NCBI RefSeq assembly: GCF_008124625.1
Contig: NZ_VNHM01000007.1
Coordinates: 1 to 64,000 of the forward strand
Length of the DNA: 64,000 nt
Origin: Desulfallas thermosapovorans DSM 6562
GTDB lineage: Bacteria > Bacillota > Desulfotomaculia > Desulfotomaculales > Desulfallaceae
Reading direction: 5' to 3'
Shown: positions 26,509 to 35,743 of the stretch, one piece after another
Layout: every line of letters begins with the position of its first letter
How positions within the stretch are numbered: the stretch's first letter is position 1
Translations under genes and position numbers: made by a program
The notes under the pieces: generated by a model
The model's database searches: none
Seen by the model: only the letters and a program-made list of their open reading frames with translations
Told to the model about the DNA's origin: nothing

Positions 26509-27531
26509 TTAGTTTTCCAGTTCCTTCTTTAATTCCAGCACAGTTTCCAGCGTTAGCCCGGTTATTTTGCTTACAATTTCAACATTTAGTCCTTCCATCA
26601 GTGCCGCCCTGGCTGTTTCAACTTTACCTTCAAGTTTACCTTCAAGTTTACCTTCAACTTTGCCTTTCATTCGGCCTTTTTCCATACCCCTTGCTTCAGC
26701 TGCCTTTTGCATCTCATCCAGCGTACGCTCAATGTTGGTGATCATTTTTTCCACCTCCAGCAGTTCGGTTTCATCCAGCACGCGGTCTATTTCATTTTGC
26801 AGCGGTTTTGGCAGTTTACGTTTGATTACGTTACGCAGCCATACTATTATCTGGCGAAATTGTTCCGGGTCCATTTCTTTCATTACGCCGGCCAGTTTTT
26901 TGAGCCGGTCTACCAGTTCACTGGGGTCAACGGTCTGATCCAGGTAGAACACGCTTGACACCATGTTGGCGGCCCGGTGCAGGTCTTCCTCGCTGTAGCG
27001 TACAACGTCGAACAGGATGTATGTGAAGTCCAGCAGGTTGCCGGGGAAATGCTCTTGCCCTGACTGGTAATCCCTGAAGCTCCTGCAGGCCGTCCAGCCC
27101 CTTTTGCCGTTGTACAGCACAGCGGGGACAATGGGCGGCAGCCTGAAGTTCTTCCGTTTACGCTCTTTTTCGGGTGTGTTTTTGTACACGTCCCGCCATA
27201 TCTCAACCATGTATTGCAGTAATCTAAATGGCATGGTATGGTCCACGGTGGATTGCAGTTCCAGGAGCACGTAGAAGATTACTTCGGTACCGCCCAGCCG
27301 CGTCCTGTACACGATGTCTGCTTCTTTGTCGCTGAAGTCCTGCTGTACATAAGTTTTATTAACCAGCGTCAGGTCGTCCTCTTTTATTTCCCGCACCCAG
27401 CCTTCCAGTACGAAGGTCTGCAGCAGTTCCAAAAAGGTTCTCTTGTTGTTTAGCAGCTGTCTGTATCCCTTGTCGTGCGGGTGGTGGGGTGGTACTGTTT
27501 CCAATTCAGTTCGGTCTGACAATTTGTTCAC
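26509..27531 (-). CDS. Rpn-family (recombination-promoting nuclease) protein, subtype A, intact
   Basis: A 340-aa member of the Rpn/YhgA-type PD-(D/E)XK family (often named putative transposase). Family knowledge: E. coli Rpn proteins promote RecA-independent recombination in vivo. Seen here: N-terminal HDKGYRQLLNNKRTFLELLQTF, active-site residues D72 (KEADIVYR) and E91-x-Q93 (LLELQSTVD), then MPFRLLQYMVEIWRD. A C-terminal repeat tract (GKVEGKLEGKLEGKVE) precedes a leucine-rich tail ending LELKKELEN. It lies downstream of subtype B with its own terminator. A truncated copy is at 18975-19364. Confidence 0.88.
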   Translation of the reverse strand: MNKLSDRTELETVPPHHPHDKGYRQLLNNKRTFLELLQTFVLEGWVREIKEDDLTLVNKTYVQQDFSDKEADIVYRTRLGGTEVIFYVLLELQSTVDHTMPFRLLQYMVEIWRDVYKNTPEKERKRKNFRLPPIVPAVLYNGKRGWTACRSFRDYQSGQEHFPGNLLDFTYILFDVVRYSEEDLHRAANMVSSVFYLDQTVDPSELVDRLKKLAGVMKEMDPEQFRQIIVWLRNVIKRKLPKPLQNEIDRVLDETELLEVEKMITNIERTLDEMQKAAEARGMEKGRMKGKVEGKLEGKLEGKVETARAALMEGLNVEIVSKITGLTLETVLELKKELEN

Positions 27532-27666
27532 TTCCCTTGTTGGTATTAATTATATCATGCCGGCAGCCAGGGTGACAGGGTGTTATGTTTTGGCTGTTTT
27601 AATTCTAAACCGGGTCATTTCATTCCTACATTTCCCGGCATTTTGATTTCTCCTTACAATAATGCA

Positions 27667-27708
27667 AAAAAGGGCCAGTCACCAATTGTTTCGGTGACCG
27701 GCCCTTTG
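27667..27708 (-). terminator. terminator of rpnB
   Basis: It has the same stem (GGGCCAGTCACC / GGTGACCGGCCC) and T-run on the minus strand as the hairpin at 26409-26447, about 20 bp after the subtype B stop. Two near-identical terminators after neighbouring paralogous genes could themselves serve as recombination sites. Confidence 0.85.
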
Positions 27709-27729
27709 AGTAGGTTCTATTTATTCTCT

Positions 27730-28665
27730 TTAGTTTCTTGTTCCCAGCACAACCGCTCGGGCTTCTTCAACCGTTCCGGTGGTGTATATGTTGTTTATTA
27801 TCCGGTTTAGTTCGTCCAGGCTGGAAATGTTTCTCACCTGCCGCTGCAGTTCCGCTGATGCCGGGCCAAACCTGACTTCAAGGTATTTGCAGATGGCTTC
27901 TACTTTACCCTCAGCTTTACCCTCTGCTTTACCTTTTATCCTGCCCCTGGCCTCACCCCTGGCCTCAGCCTCCGCTCTTTCTTCTTTAACCCATTCCTGG
28001 AAGATAGGCGATTCCATTACCATTTCCCTCCTTATCATTGACAGTACCAGTTTCTCCGGGAACCTGCCGCCAGCCATTATGGCCATTACCGCCAGCAGGT
28101 CCAGTTGCAGTGATTTGTCTTCCACTTCCTGCACTACGCTCATGCATTCTTTTAGGGCCTGTTCCGGTGTCTCTTGTTCGTTTTCACCTTTCATCAGGGG
28201 CAGCAGGGGGTAGAGCCCTACCAGTTTCGCCGTTATCACCGGCTGCCTGCGCTGTTCCCACACTCTGATTACTTCGTAGGCGTATTCCAGTATTCCCTTG
28301 TCCCATGTGTCCCGTAACCGGTGCAGGCCGTTGTCGTTTTCATGGTAGAAGAATATTACCACTTGCCGTATGGATGGTAGGCCCTTTCCTTCCGTCAGGG
28401 TGGCCTCCCAGATATCACTCCGGTAGCGCAGCATCCTGGCCGGCAGGGCGTTATCACGATAGCCCATCGGTTCTAAGTTTAGCAGGTACGGTCCATTGGG
28501 ATCGTTTATTTTCAGGATACTGTCCAGTCTGGATTCTTTCTTGGGGGTGTAGCTGGTCTTGAAGTTCGTTACCCATTCTTCTCGGCAGCCTGGTTGAATG
28601 TATCTGGCCCAGTCTGCCGGTCTTAGTTCGATGAGTTTCTTTACCGGTATGTCGATCTTGGGCAT
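27730..28665 (-). CDS. Rpn-like nuclease-family protein, subtype B, intact
   Basis: A 311-aa protein related to the Rpn/PD-(D/E)XK group. The probable active site is D48 (SRLDSILKI) and E65 (YLLNLEPMGYRD); the residue two after Glu is Met instead of the usual Gln or Lys, so activity is uncertain. Then come LPARMLRYRSDIWEATL, an Ala/Glu/Gly/Lys/Arg repeat tract (about residues 232-255), and a DUF4351-like tail (ICKYLEVRFGPAS...). It starts at ATG 28665 and lies upstream of subtype A. A 5'-truncated relative is at 19368-20033. Confidence 0.8.
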   Translation of the reverse strand: MPKIDIPVKKLIELRPADWARYIQPGCREEWVTNFKTSYTPKKESRLDSILKINDPNGPYLLNLEPMGYRDNALPARMLRYRSDIWEATLTEGKGLPSIRQVVIFFYHENDNGLHRLRDTWDKGILEYAYEVIRVWEQRRQPVITAKLVGLYPLLPLMKGENEQETPEQALKECMSVVQEVEDKSLQLDLLAVMAIMAGGRFPEKLVLSMIRREMVMESPIFQEWVKEERAEAEARGEARGRIKGKAEGKAEGKVEAICKYLEVRFGPASAELQRQVRNISSLDELNRIINNIYTTGTVEEARAVVLGTRN

Positions 28666-29039
28666 CTTGCCTTCCGTTCACCCTTCCTAATTTATATTTT
28701 ACCATATTGCCACCTGTTTTCTGAGTACCGGCTTATTATTCCTGCTTTATTAGTTCTTTCTTTCCTTTCGGCCAGGCACAAAGAAGCCAGCCTGACCTGT
28801 TTTATTTAGGTCAAGCCGGCCCCGGTATCCATCTCACTGCCTAATATCAATTAGGCAGCGAATTTACGGTTGTGTTTTTGGGAATCTTTTCTTGTAGGGC
28901 ATGGACATTTCCAATGCGCTGTTTATTCGGTTAAATTTATGCAGTAAGTTGATCAGTTTTTTGCAGTGAGCTGTAGTTTTTTTTAGGTTTTTTTATGCAG
29001 GGGTTCGGACGCCCCCTTTTACAGCCATAAAAATAGAAA
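28666..29039. other. gap with two hairpins
   Basis: There is no gene in about 370 bp. A perfect 9-bp stem CTGCCTAAT/ATTAGGCAG with a 4-nt loop lies at 28837-28858, and a weaker one (GACCT/AGGTC) near 28811-28833. The T-rich stretch at 28978-28998 follows. This may be the promoter and leader region of rpnB or remnant sequence between two recombined blocks. Confidence 0.4.
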
Positions 29040-29581
29040 GTATCGAAACGTGCCTGCACCGGCCCCCAGTGTACCGGGGCTCATATTGCTAAACTGTATG
29101 TACATTCCCTGGCCGGCATTGGCCCCCAGCTGAAGCCAAAGCCCCTTGCCCACGCCAGAGTCACAGCTGCCATCCAGGAGCTTCCTGGTGTTGAATTCCG
29201 TCCTGTTGGATATTCCTCCTATTTCTTCAATCAGCTGGTCAATTTCTTGCTGGATGGCTCTTCTGTCGGCATCGCTTAATGTTCCGTTGTGCCCTGTATC
29301 ACCAGTTCCCTGATGCGCTGAATCATGGCGTGGGTCTCGTTTAAAGCACCCTCGGCGGTCTGGATCATGGAGATACCATCCTGGGCATTACGGCTGGCCT
29401 GCCGCAGGCCCCTGATTTGTGCCCGTATCCTTTCGCTGATGGCAAGGCCAGCGGGGTCGTCTGCAGCCCGGTTTATTCTGAGGCCAGAATAAAGCCTTTC
29501 TATGGCTCTGGTGACCATATTGCCGGCTATGACCATGTTTCTGTATGCGGTCAGCGCGGCAATGTTGTGATTGATTATCAT
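29040..29581 (-). pseudogene. flagellin copy, frameshifted and 3' truncated
   Basis: The N-terminal D0/D1 ([21 protein letters not shown], then [25 protein letters not shown]) is nearly identical to the intact copy at 33105-33971. A single C is missing at about 29295 (GIQG-type codons), shifting the frame at IRELVIQG; the coding match then continues to about 29050 (GAGAG) and stops, so the central and C-terminal parts are absent. It lies directly downstream of a subtype C nuclease copy, as at 33-35 kb. Confidence 0.9.
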
Positions 29582-29653
29582 GGCTGAAGTCCCTCTTGGA
29601 AGTAGGTTTACACAGCTTTCACTTTACGTTAATAGTTATACGATATCACTGTT

Positions 29654-30557
29654 TTACTTTGTGGCGTTATCTATGATGGCCTCGGCATCATCCAGCGATG
29701 CGGCGGTATAAATCCGGTTGATAATTCTGTCCAAAATCTCTAATTTGCTGATGTACCTTACCTTTCTTTGTAACCCTTGTGAAGCTTCGCCAAACCTTAC
29801 ATCAAGAAACATGCAGATGGCATCGGCCCTGCCCTTAACCTCACCTTTGGCTATACCCCTGGCCTCACCTTCGGCCATGCCCTCGGCCCTTGCGCCGGCC
29901 AGCATGGAAATTTCGTCCCTGACAGCCTTTTCCCTGAGCTCGTATAGCCTGCGCTCTTTCTTGTCCTTCAAGAAGATCTGCTCTATGGTCAAAGCTTTGC
30001 GAATTCCCGGGTTGCCCATGGCGATTTCCTCCATTTCTTCACCCTGAATGTTGTTAAAGTATAGCAGCCATTCCTCCAGGTCATTTTGCGGCTTGCGCTT
30101 CAGCCCGGCAATCTTTCTCAGTTCCAGGAAATGAATTTCCAGGTCGTCGTTCAATAACTCGCCTGTTTGGTCTTCCCTGATGTGAAAAGTGTAGTGGTAT
30201 TTACCGGCATCTGCAAACCAGTTGAAACCGAGTATGTTGATGGTGATGGTCTTTCTGAGGTGGATAAAGTCTTCGCCGCTGCCCAGTTGGCCGTAGTAAA
30301 GACCCGCCCAGTAGAACAGGGTCCTTTTGTCGATATTGTATTTGTTTACTACCTGTACTTCTATGTTTACTAATGCTCCGGTAGCTGTTTTGGCCAGGAT
30401 GTCAAGCCTGGCGGCTTTATCCAGCAGGTATTTGGGGTCCAGCTCCCGGTCCAGTAACTCCACCGATGTTAATTCCTGTCCCGGCGGTGGTTTCAGCGCC
30501 CTCTTCGGAGCCGAATATCCTTTTGAACAGGTAATCGTTGGTACGGTTGATGCGTTT
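29654..30557 (-). pseudogene. Rpn-family subtype C nuclease, 5' deletion
   Basis: It matches the intact copy at 34044-34958 at very high identity from ELTSVELLDREL to the end. Near the 5' end about 43 bp (KDALISFLNAVLK region) are deleted, shifting the frame after FGSEEG, and the start codon context reads IKRINRTND without ATG. An in-frame ATG still allows a 269-aa product (29654-30463) that keeps the D, E and Q active-site residues, so partial function cannot be excluded. Confidence 0.85.
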
Positions 30558-30559
30558 TA

Positions 30560-30883
30560 TTACCACCAAAACAGCGCCCCCTTCGGCAACAGGTTTCCTT
30601 GCCCTTATTATACCAGATTCAAAAGGATGGCTAAATATAGAATAACTATCAACGCGCAAGAATGCCCTTATTTGCACTTTAATTAGCCAGCTAAGGGAAA
30701 CATAGCTGAATATAACTAAAAACGATTATAGGGCCTTTAAAAGTGTCGTACGCGGTTTTCTGTGGCTGCCAAAACAGGCGGTGCTATTATTGCTAGCAAT
30801 AAAGGCAAGCTATATGAAGGTGACCCAATTTAGGCAGTTTGTACTCGTGTTACCCCCCGTTTATAGTTATATTACATTCCTAA
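30560..30883. repeat. spacer repeat copy 2
   Basis: This is the same upstream flank and yjfB 3'-end remnant as at 20380-20629 and 34959-35250, including ATACCAGATTCAAAAG and TAAAAACGATTATAGGGC. It separates two subtype C nuclease copies, which is expected if a unit of a tandem array lost its flagellin gene. Confidence 0.75.
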
Positions 30884-31185
30884 CGGGTTATGGCATTATC
30901 TATGATAGCTTCAGCATCATCCAGTGATGCGGCAGTATAAATCTGGTTGATAATTCTGTCCAAGACTCATAATTTGCTGATGGACCTTACCTTTCTTTGT
31001 AACCCTTGTGAAGCTTCACCAAATCCAACATCAAGAAATTATACAGATGGCATCGGCTCTACCCTCTGCTTTACCTTCAGCTCTCCCTTCAGCCCTTGCA
31101 CCGGCCAGCATAGAGATTTCGTCCCTGACAGCTTTTTCCCTGGGCTCGTATAGCCTGCGCTCTTTTTTGTTCTTTTTACTGGTTT
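30884..31185 (-). pseudogene. Rpn-family subtype C nuclease, C-terminal fragment
   Basis: The last 90-100 codons of a subtype C gene (DAEAIIDNAIT, LQRKVRSISKL, then the AEGRAEGKAEG tract and ARAKD-type sequence), with several frameshifts. The 5' side stops abruptly at the end of the DUF2920 gene, so the breakpoint lies near 31180. Confidence 0.8.
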
Positions 31186-32124
31186 CTATCTCCTCTTTAA
31201 AACAGGTAGGGAGCTAGCATAATCGAATAAATAATTGTAATATTTAGTTTCTATTCTACGGTTGGAAACTGATAGTGTATGTTTACGTCTAAATCTAATA
31301 TTATAATTATTAATTAAGTAATCGAACATCAATAAAAAATCTGCATCAAGCCCATGAGTATTGGATTTAAAAATTTTATTATCAATATTTTCAGATGTTA
31401 TTTCATGCAAAAAACATCGCTTAAGTGGTAAGCAAAAATTTCTTTTATCTTTTAAAGAAATTAAATTATCGTTATCACCATGAAAAGAGTGTATAATACA
31501 TTGGTTTTTAAAATTTTTATATAAAATTGGCAAGTATAGTATTTCAAAATCTTTTATAAAATATTTAGCAAAGTAATCAAAAACAAAAATACTTCCATTA
31601 ACGCGTAGATATCTTTTGGATTTTAAATAAACAGGGAACAACCATGCTGAATTATCAACAATTAACGAAAATAGACCTGGAGCGAAAGCATTACATAAAT
31701 ATGCTAAATATGCACCATGCGAATGCCCATAAGCTATAACTTTACCAGCGTCAAATGTTAAGTTATTATCTTTAATAATTTCCACAATAAGCGTAACAGC
31801 CGTAATATTATCAAGTGCTTGCATTATGCCCATATCATTAAAGTTTTCAGGTGTCTCCTGCAGGTGATCATATTGCATAAACTCCCACCCAAAATAATCG
31901 CATTGTATGGTAATCACATTATACTTGTCGGCAAAAACTGAACGCATTTTTTTGTAAACATTTGAGTTAGCATGGGCACCAAAACCAGGAATAAAAAGTA
32001 AAAGTCCCGTCTCTTGATTAACCCCTTTATCTGGTTCGGAAAAGTATATATTCAATTTTCTTGATGACATATTGTTATATATGTTTGGATGTCCATCTAT
32101 AGTCATTTCATAGTTTTTTGACAT
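31186..32124 (-). CDS. DUF2920 family protein, alpha/beta-hydrolase-like
   Basis: A 312-aa protein with the DUF2920 pattern: RKLNIYFSEPDKGVNQETGLLLFIPGFGAHANSNVYKKMR, then ADKYNVITIQCDYFGWEFMQ. It has a nucleophile elbow GHSHG at about residue 133 and a late His in SNTHGLDADF, as in alpha/beta hydrolases. Members of this family occur in the flagellin glycosylation island of Campylobacter, so a role in flagellin modification is plausible here, between flagellin copies. It is markedly A+T-rich compared with the flagellar genes. The start is ATG 32124. The substrate is unknown. Confidence 0.85.
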   Translation of the reverse strand: MSKNYEMTIDGHPNIYNNMSSRKLNIYFSEPDKGVNQETGLLLFIPGFGAHANSNVYKKMRSVFADKYNVITIQCDYFGWEFMQYDHLQETPENFNDMGIMQALDNITAVTLIVEIIKDNNLTFDAGKVIAYGHSHGAYLAYLCNAFAPGLFSLIVDNSAWLFPVYLKSKRYLRVNGSIFVFDYFAKYFIKDFEILYLPILYKNFKNQCIIHSFHGDNDNLISLKDKRNFCLPLKRCFLHEITSENIDNKIFKSNTHGLDADFLLMFDYLINNYNIRFRRKHTLSVSNRRIETKYYNYLFDYASSLPVLKRR

Positions 32125-32274
32125 CTTTTCTCACTTTCCTGTTAAGTCATTCCTGTAAATTTTATTTAACATCGCTTCTTTGGCCATGTCAGCATCCTTG
32201 TCCTGCCTCCCTTATTGGAAATAAATTTAAGAAATGTCAATTTATTATACATGACTGTCCCGATGTTTAAGTGC

Positions 32275-32715
32275 TCACTTATAATAGCGTTTGATAACTA
32301 GATTATAAACTTCATCAATAAGTCTATAAACCCACTTTAAGTCAGAGTTATTTTTTACTGTTGCCTGGCACTTCCAGTTTCCAGGCGGTAAGCCCGGTGG
32401 TTTTAATAATACACGTAATCTAGATTCATCAGTTAATTGAGGATAATCTTCACCATGTATTGTTATGTAGACACAGTCATTCCGAGGGTCGGGTTCAATT
32501 TAAAAAAATATTATCCTTTTGTCAAAACCGTAGTTAATATACCAGCTACCAGTGGCACGATTTAGTTGTGGATATTTTTTCTTGACGTAGTTTGTTATAT
32601 TTTCTAGTAGAAATGCGGTCTTATTTGACAGATTAATTCGTAGCACATTAAAATTTGCATCATCAGTATCAAAATTGATCCCACCTGGCCTTGACATTCC
32701 AACAACTTCCTCCAA
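32275..32715 (-). pseudogene. hypothetical protein split by an in-frame TAA
   Basis: A 71-codon frame ending YGFDKRIIFF runs into TAA at 32502-32500 and continues in the same frame for 74 more codons (IEPDPRNDCVYITIHGEDYP, then GNWKCQATVKNNSDLKWVYRLIDEVYNLVIK) to TGA at 32277. The second half is clearly coding in character. It looks like one 146-codon gene inactivated by a nonsense mutation. I do not recognise the family. Confidence 0.65.
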
Positions 32716-33104
32716 TTATCCCTACTAATGTTTTTCTTCAATTAATCTTCCTAAGTTAAAAAAACTACCTACAAAAAATGTATTAAACCGGGTTTCAAGA
32801 AATCAATCTTTTATCGAATATATTGTCATTGCTGGAAACAGTGGAAAATCTGGTATGCGTCAATAATAATCTTCTGCGACCAGACAAAGCCCTTTTTTAT
32901 AGCCAGTTTTTTTAGTACGTACACCAGTAAACGGGTATGTAATGAGCCTTAAACATCGATTTTTACCAAGCATAGTGTTTCATGCAGTTCCCGCCAGCGT
33001 AGTTTATTACCTTATTAAGCGGATTACATAAAGGTGTCATGCAGGAGAAATCCCGGGTAGAACCAATGCTGCGGGGTTATACCGGCAAATAAGCCCATAT
33101 AATA
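32716..33104. other. gap downstream of the intact flagellin copy
   Basis: About 390 A+T-rich bp without a gene. The last 40 bp (TACCGGCAAATAAG, ATCAGTAATAATTGTCATGC) repeat at 18691-18735, the 3' flank of the flagellin fragment there, so the flagellin duplication extends past the stop. No terminator with a clear T-run is visible. Confidence 0.45.
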
Positions 33105-33971
33105 TCAGTAATAATTGTCATGCTGCTTCAAAAGCCACAGGACGCTTTTCGCTTGCTGGTTGGCCTGAACCAACATGGCCATGGCCACCTGCTGGAGTAT
33201 GCTGTACTTGACCAGCGCCATTATCTCCCTGGCCATGTCCGCATCCCTGATCCTGGACTCGGCGGCGATCAGGTTTTCGGCGGTGGTATCCAGGTTGTTG
33301 ATGGTGTGCTCAAGGCGGTTTATGTAAGCACCCATCCTGCCCCGCTCCCGGGAAACGTCCCCGAGGGCCTGATCGACAACGGCTATGTTGTCGTCATAGG
33401 AGTTGGCTAGTATATTGACTCCGCTTAGGGCGAAACCAGTGCCTGCACCGGCACCCAATGTATCAGCTCTCATATTGCTAAACTGTATGTACATTCCCTG
33501 CCCGGCATTGGCCCCTATCTGAAGCCAAAGCCCCTTGCCCGCGCCGGAGTCACAGCTGCCGTCCAGGAGCTTCCTGGTGTTGAATTCCGTCCTGTTCGAT
33601 ATTCCCCCGATTTCTTCAATCAGCTGGTCGATTTCTTGCTGGATAGCTCTTCTGTCGGCATCGCTTAATGTTCCGTTGTGCCCCTGTATTACCAGTTCCC
33701 TGATGCGCTGAATCATGGCGTGGGTTTCGTTTAAAGCACCCTCGGCGGTTTGGATCATGGAGATACCATCCTGGGCATTGCGGCTGGCCTGTCGCAGGCC
33801 CCTGATTTGTGCCCGCATCCTTTCGCTGATGGCAAGGCCAGCGGGGTCGTCCGCGGCCCGGTTTATTCTGAGGCCTGAAGAAAGCCTTTCTATGGCTCTG
33901 GTGACCATGTTGCCGGCTATGATCATGTTTCTATAAGCGGTCAGCGCGGCAATGTTATGGTTTATTATCAT
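33105..33971 (-). CDS. flagellin, short form, intact
   Basis: A 288-aa flagellin with a complete N-terminal D0/D1 ([43 protein letters not shown]), a short variable centre (residues about 165-195, with SFNM-like text replaced by FSNMRADTLGAGAGTGF) and the C-terminal RIRDADMAREIMALVKYSILQQVAMAMLVQANQQAKSVLWLL. A GAGGG ribosome site lies 9 nt before ATG. No sigma-28 motif is visible upstream; the gene follows a subtype C nuclease gene by 72 bp. It may be expressed by read-through or serve as a donor copy. Confidence 0.95.
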   Translation of the reverse strand: MIINHNIAALTAYRNMIIAGNMVTRAIERLSSGLRINRAADDPAGLAISERMRAQIRGLRQASRNAQDGISMIQTAEGALNETHAMIQRIRELVIQGHNGTLSDADRRAIQQEIDQLIEEIGGISNRTEFNTRKLLDGSCDSGAGKGLWLQIGANAGQGMYIQFSNMRADTLGAGAGTGFALSGVNILANSYDDNIAVVDQALGDVSRERGRMGAYINRLEHTINNLDTTAENLIAAESRIRDADMAREIMALVKYSILQQVAMAMLVQANQQAKSVLWLLKQHDNYY

Positions 33972-34043
33972 GGCTGAAGTCCCTCTTGGAAGTAGCTGTA
34001 CGCAGCTTTCACTTTACGTTAATAGTTATACGATATCACTGTT

Positions 34044-34958
34044 TTACTTTGTGGCGTTATCTATGATGGCCTCGGCATCATCCAGCGATGCGGCGGTATA
34101 AATCCGGTTGATAATTCTGTCCAAAATCTCTAATTTGCTGATGTACCTTACCTTTCTTTGTAACCCTTGTGAAGCTTCGCCAAACCTTACATCAAGAAAC
34201 ATGCAGATGGCATCAGCCCTGCCCTCTGCTTTACCTTCAGCTCTGCCTTCGGCCCTTGCGCCGGCCAGCATGGATATTTCGTCCCTGACAGCCTTTTCCC
34301 TGAGCTCGTATAGCCTGCGCTCTTTCTTGTCCTTCAAGAAGATCTGCTCTATGGTCAAAGCTTTGCGAATTCCCGGGTTGCCCATGGCGATTTCCTCCAT
34401 TTCTTCACCCTGAATGTTGTTAAAGTATAGCAGCCATTCTTCCAGGTCATTTTGCGGCTTGCGCTTCAGCCCGGCAATCTTCCTCAGTTCCAGGAAATGA
34501 ATTTCCAGGTCGTCGTTCAATAACTCGCCTGTTTGGTCTTCCCTAATGTGAAAAGTGTAGTGGTATTTACCGGCATCTTCAAACCAGTTGAAACCAAGTA
34601 TGTTGATGGTGATAGTCTTCCTGAGATAGATAAAGTCTTCGCCGCTGCCCAGTTGGCCGTAGTAAAGACCCGCCCAGTAGAACAGGGTCCTTTTGTCGAT
34701 ATTGTATTTGTTTACTACCTGTACTTCTATGTTTACTAATGCTCCGGTAGCTGTTTTGGCCAGGATGTCAAGCCTGGCGGCTTTATCCAGCAGGTATTTG
34801 GGGTCCAGCTCCCGGTCCAGTAACTCCACCGATGTTAATTCCTGTCCCGGCGGTGGTTTCAGCACTGCGTTTAGAAAACTTATGAGTGCATCTTTGCCTT
34901 CTTCGGAGCCGAATATCCTTTTGAACAGGTAATCGTTGGTCCGGTTGATGCGTTTCAT
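34044..34958 (-). CDS. Rpn-family nuclease, subtype C, intact
   Basis: A 304-aa Rpn-type PD-(D/E)XK protein. The N-terminal TNDYLFKRIFGSEEGKDALISFLN is typical. The active-site set is D64 (ARLDILAKT), E78 and Q80 (NIEVQVV), then YNIDKRTLFYWAGLYYGQL. A short repeat tract GRAEGKAEGRAD at about 240 leads into a DUF4351-like tail (ICMFLDVRFGEASQGLQRKVR). It lies between yjfB and a flagellin gene, and the same trio recurs in decayed form at 20.4-21.3 and 29.0-31.2 kb. Family role: recombination-promoting nuclease; its action here is not known. Confidence 0.9.
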   Translation of the reverse strand: MKRINRTNDYLFKRIFGSEEGKDALISFLNAVLKPPPGQELTSVELLDRELDPKYLLDKAARLDILAKTATGALVNIEVQVVNKYNIDKRTLFYWAGLYYGQLGSGEDFIYLRKTITINILGFNWFEDAGKYHYTFHIREDQTGELLNDDLEIHFLELRKIAGLKRKPQNDLEEWLLYFNNIQGEEMEEIAMGNPGIRKALTIEQIFLKDKKERRLYELREKAVRDEISMLAGARAEGRAEGKAEGRADAICMFLDVRFGEASQGLQRKVRYISKLEILDRIINRIYTAASLDDAEAIIDNATK

Positions 34959-35210
34959 CTTCCCAAAACAACGCCCCTTTCGGCAGCAGGTTTCCTTGCC
35001 CTTATTATACCAGATTCAAAAGGATGGCTAAATATAGAATAACTATAAACGCGCAAGAATACCCTTATTTGCGGTTTGATTAGCTGGCTAAAGGGAAATA
35101 TAGCTGAATATAGCTAACAACGATTGTAAAGCCTTTAAAAGCGCCGTACGCGGTTTTCTGTGGTTGCCAAAACAGGCGGTGCTGATATTCTTGTTAGCAA
35201 TAAGGGCAGG
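34959..35210. repeat. spacer repeat copy 3, intact context
   Basis: The spacer between yjfB and the subtype C nuclease. It shares long stretches with 20380-20629, 21313-21510 and 30560-30883. It must contain the nuclease promoter if that gene is separately transcribed; I see no strong sigma-A match. Confidence 0.7.
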
Positions 35211-35414
35211 CTATACGAATATATCGATATTATTGCCCAGGTGAGGCAGTTTCACCTGGGTTACGGTATGCCCTTCGTTCACTTTATCCAGCATCTGGTT
35301 CACCAGACTGCCGCCTTTTTCCGCCGCGTCCATGGCTTTCCTCAGCATGGCAATACCCGCGTCCTGCTTCAGCTGGACCTGGTTCATGATTATTGATAGC
35401 GCGGCTATGTCCAC
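35211..35414 (-). CDS. YjfB-like putative motility protein
   Basis: A 67-aa protein starting at GTG with MDIAALSIIMNQVQLKQDAGIAMLRKAMDAA and ending HLGNNIDIFV, the typical pattern of the YjfB family, whose Bacillus member belongs to the SigD (motility) regulon. Its biochemical role is unknown. Decayed 3' ends of this gene lie in the other spacer repeats, so it belongs to the duplicated flagellin-nuclease unit. Confidence 0.82.
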   Translation of the reverse strand: MDIAALSIIMNQVQLKQDAGIAMLRKAMDAAEKGGSLVNQMLDKVNEGHTVTQVKLPHLGNNIDIFV

Positions 35415-35473
35415 TCGTGTCGCCTCCGTTCCCGTCGGTTGTTATGTACTACTGTGTTTTGTGAGCATGAGCA

Positions 35474-35707
35474 TTACTGGCAGTCCATCCAGCATACCCT
35501 GGTTTGCTCGTCAAGTGCAATTATTTCCTGCTGCAGTACTTGCAGCCTGGCATTGAACTCCCGGGCCATATCCCGGCTTATGCAGCTATCCCTGGCGTAC
35601 GTGGCCAAGGACCGCATTTCCTGCAGCTTGGCTTCGATTTCTTCCAAGGCTTTCGCTCTGTATTTGACCCATTCCAGCTGCTGCCGAAGGTAATCTTCGT
35701 TTGTCAT
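35474..35707 (-). CDS. small coiled-coil protein, possibly flagellar chaperone
   Basis: A 77-aa, wholly helical, charged protein (YLRQQLEWVKYRAKALEEIEAKLQEM and on). It has no membrane segment. Position just upstream of yjfB and among flagellin genes suggests a flagellar chaperone or regulator, but no family motif is visible. ATG at 35707. Confidence 0.55.
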   Translation of the reverse strand: MTNEDYLRQQLEWVKYRAKALEEIEAKLQEMRSLATYARDSCISRDMAREFNARLQVLQQEIIALDEQTRVCWMDCQ

Positions 35708-35743
35708 TATCTGTTTATCACTCCAACGTGATCCTGTTTTAAA

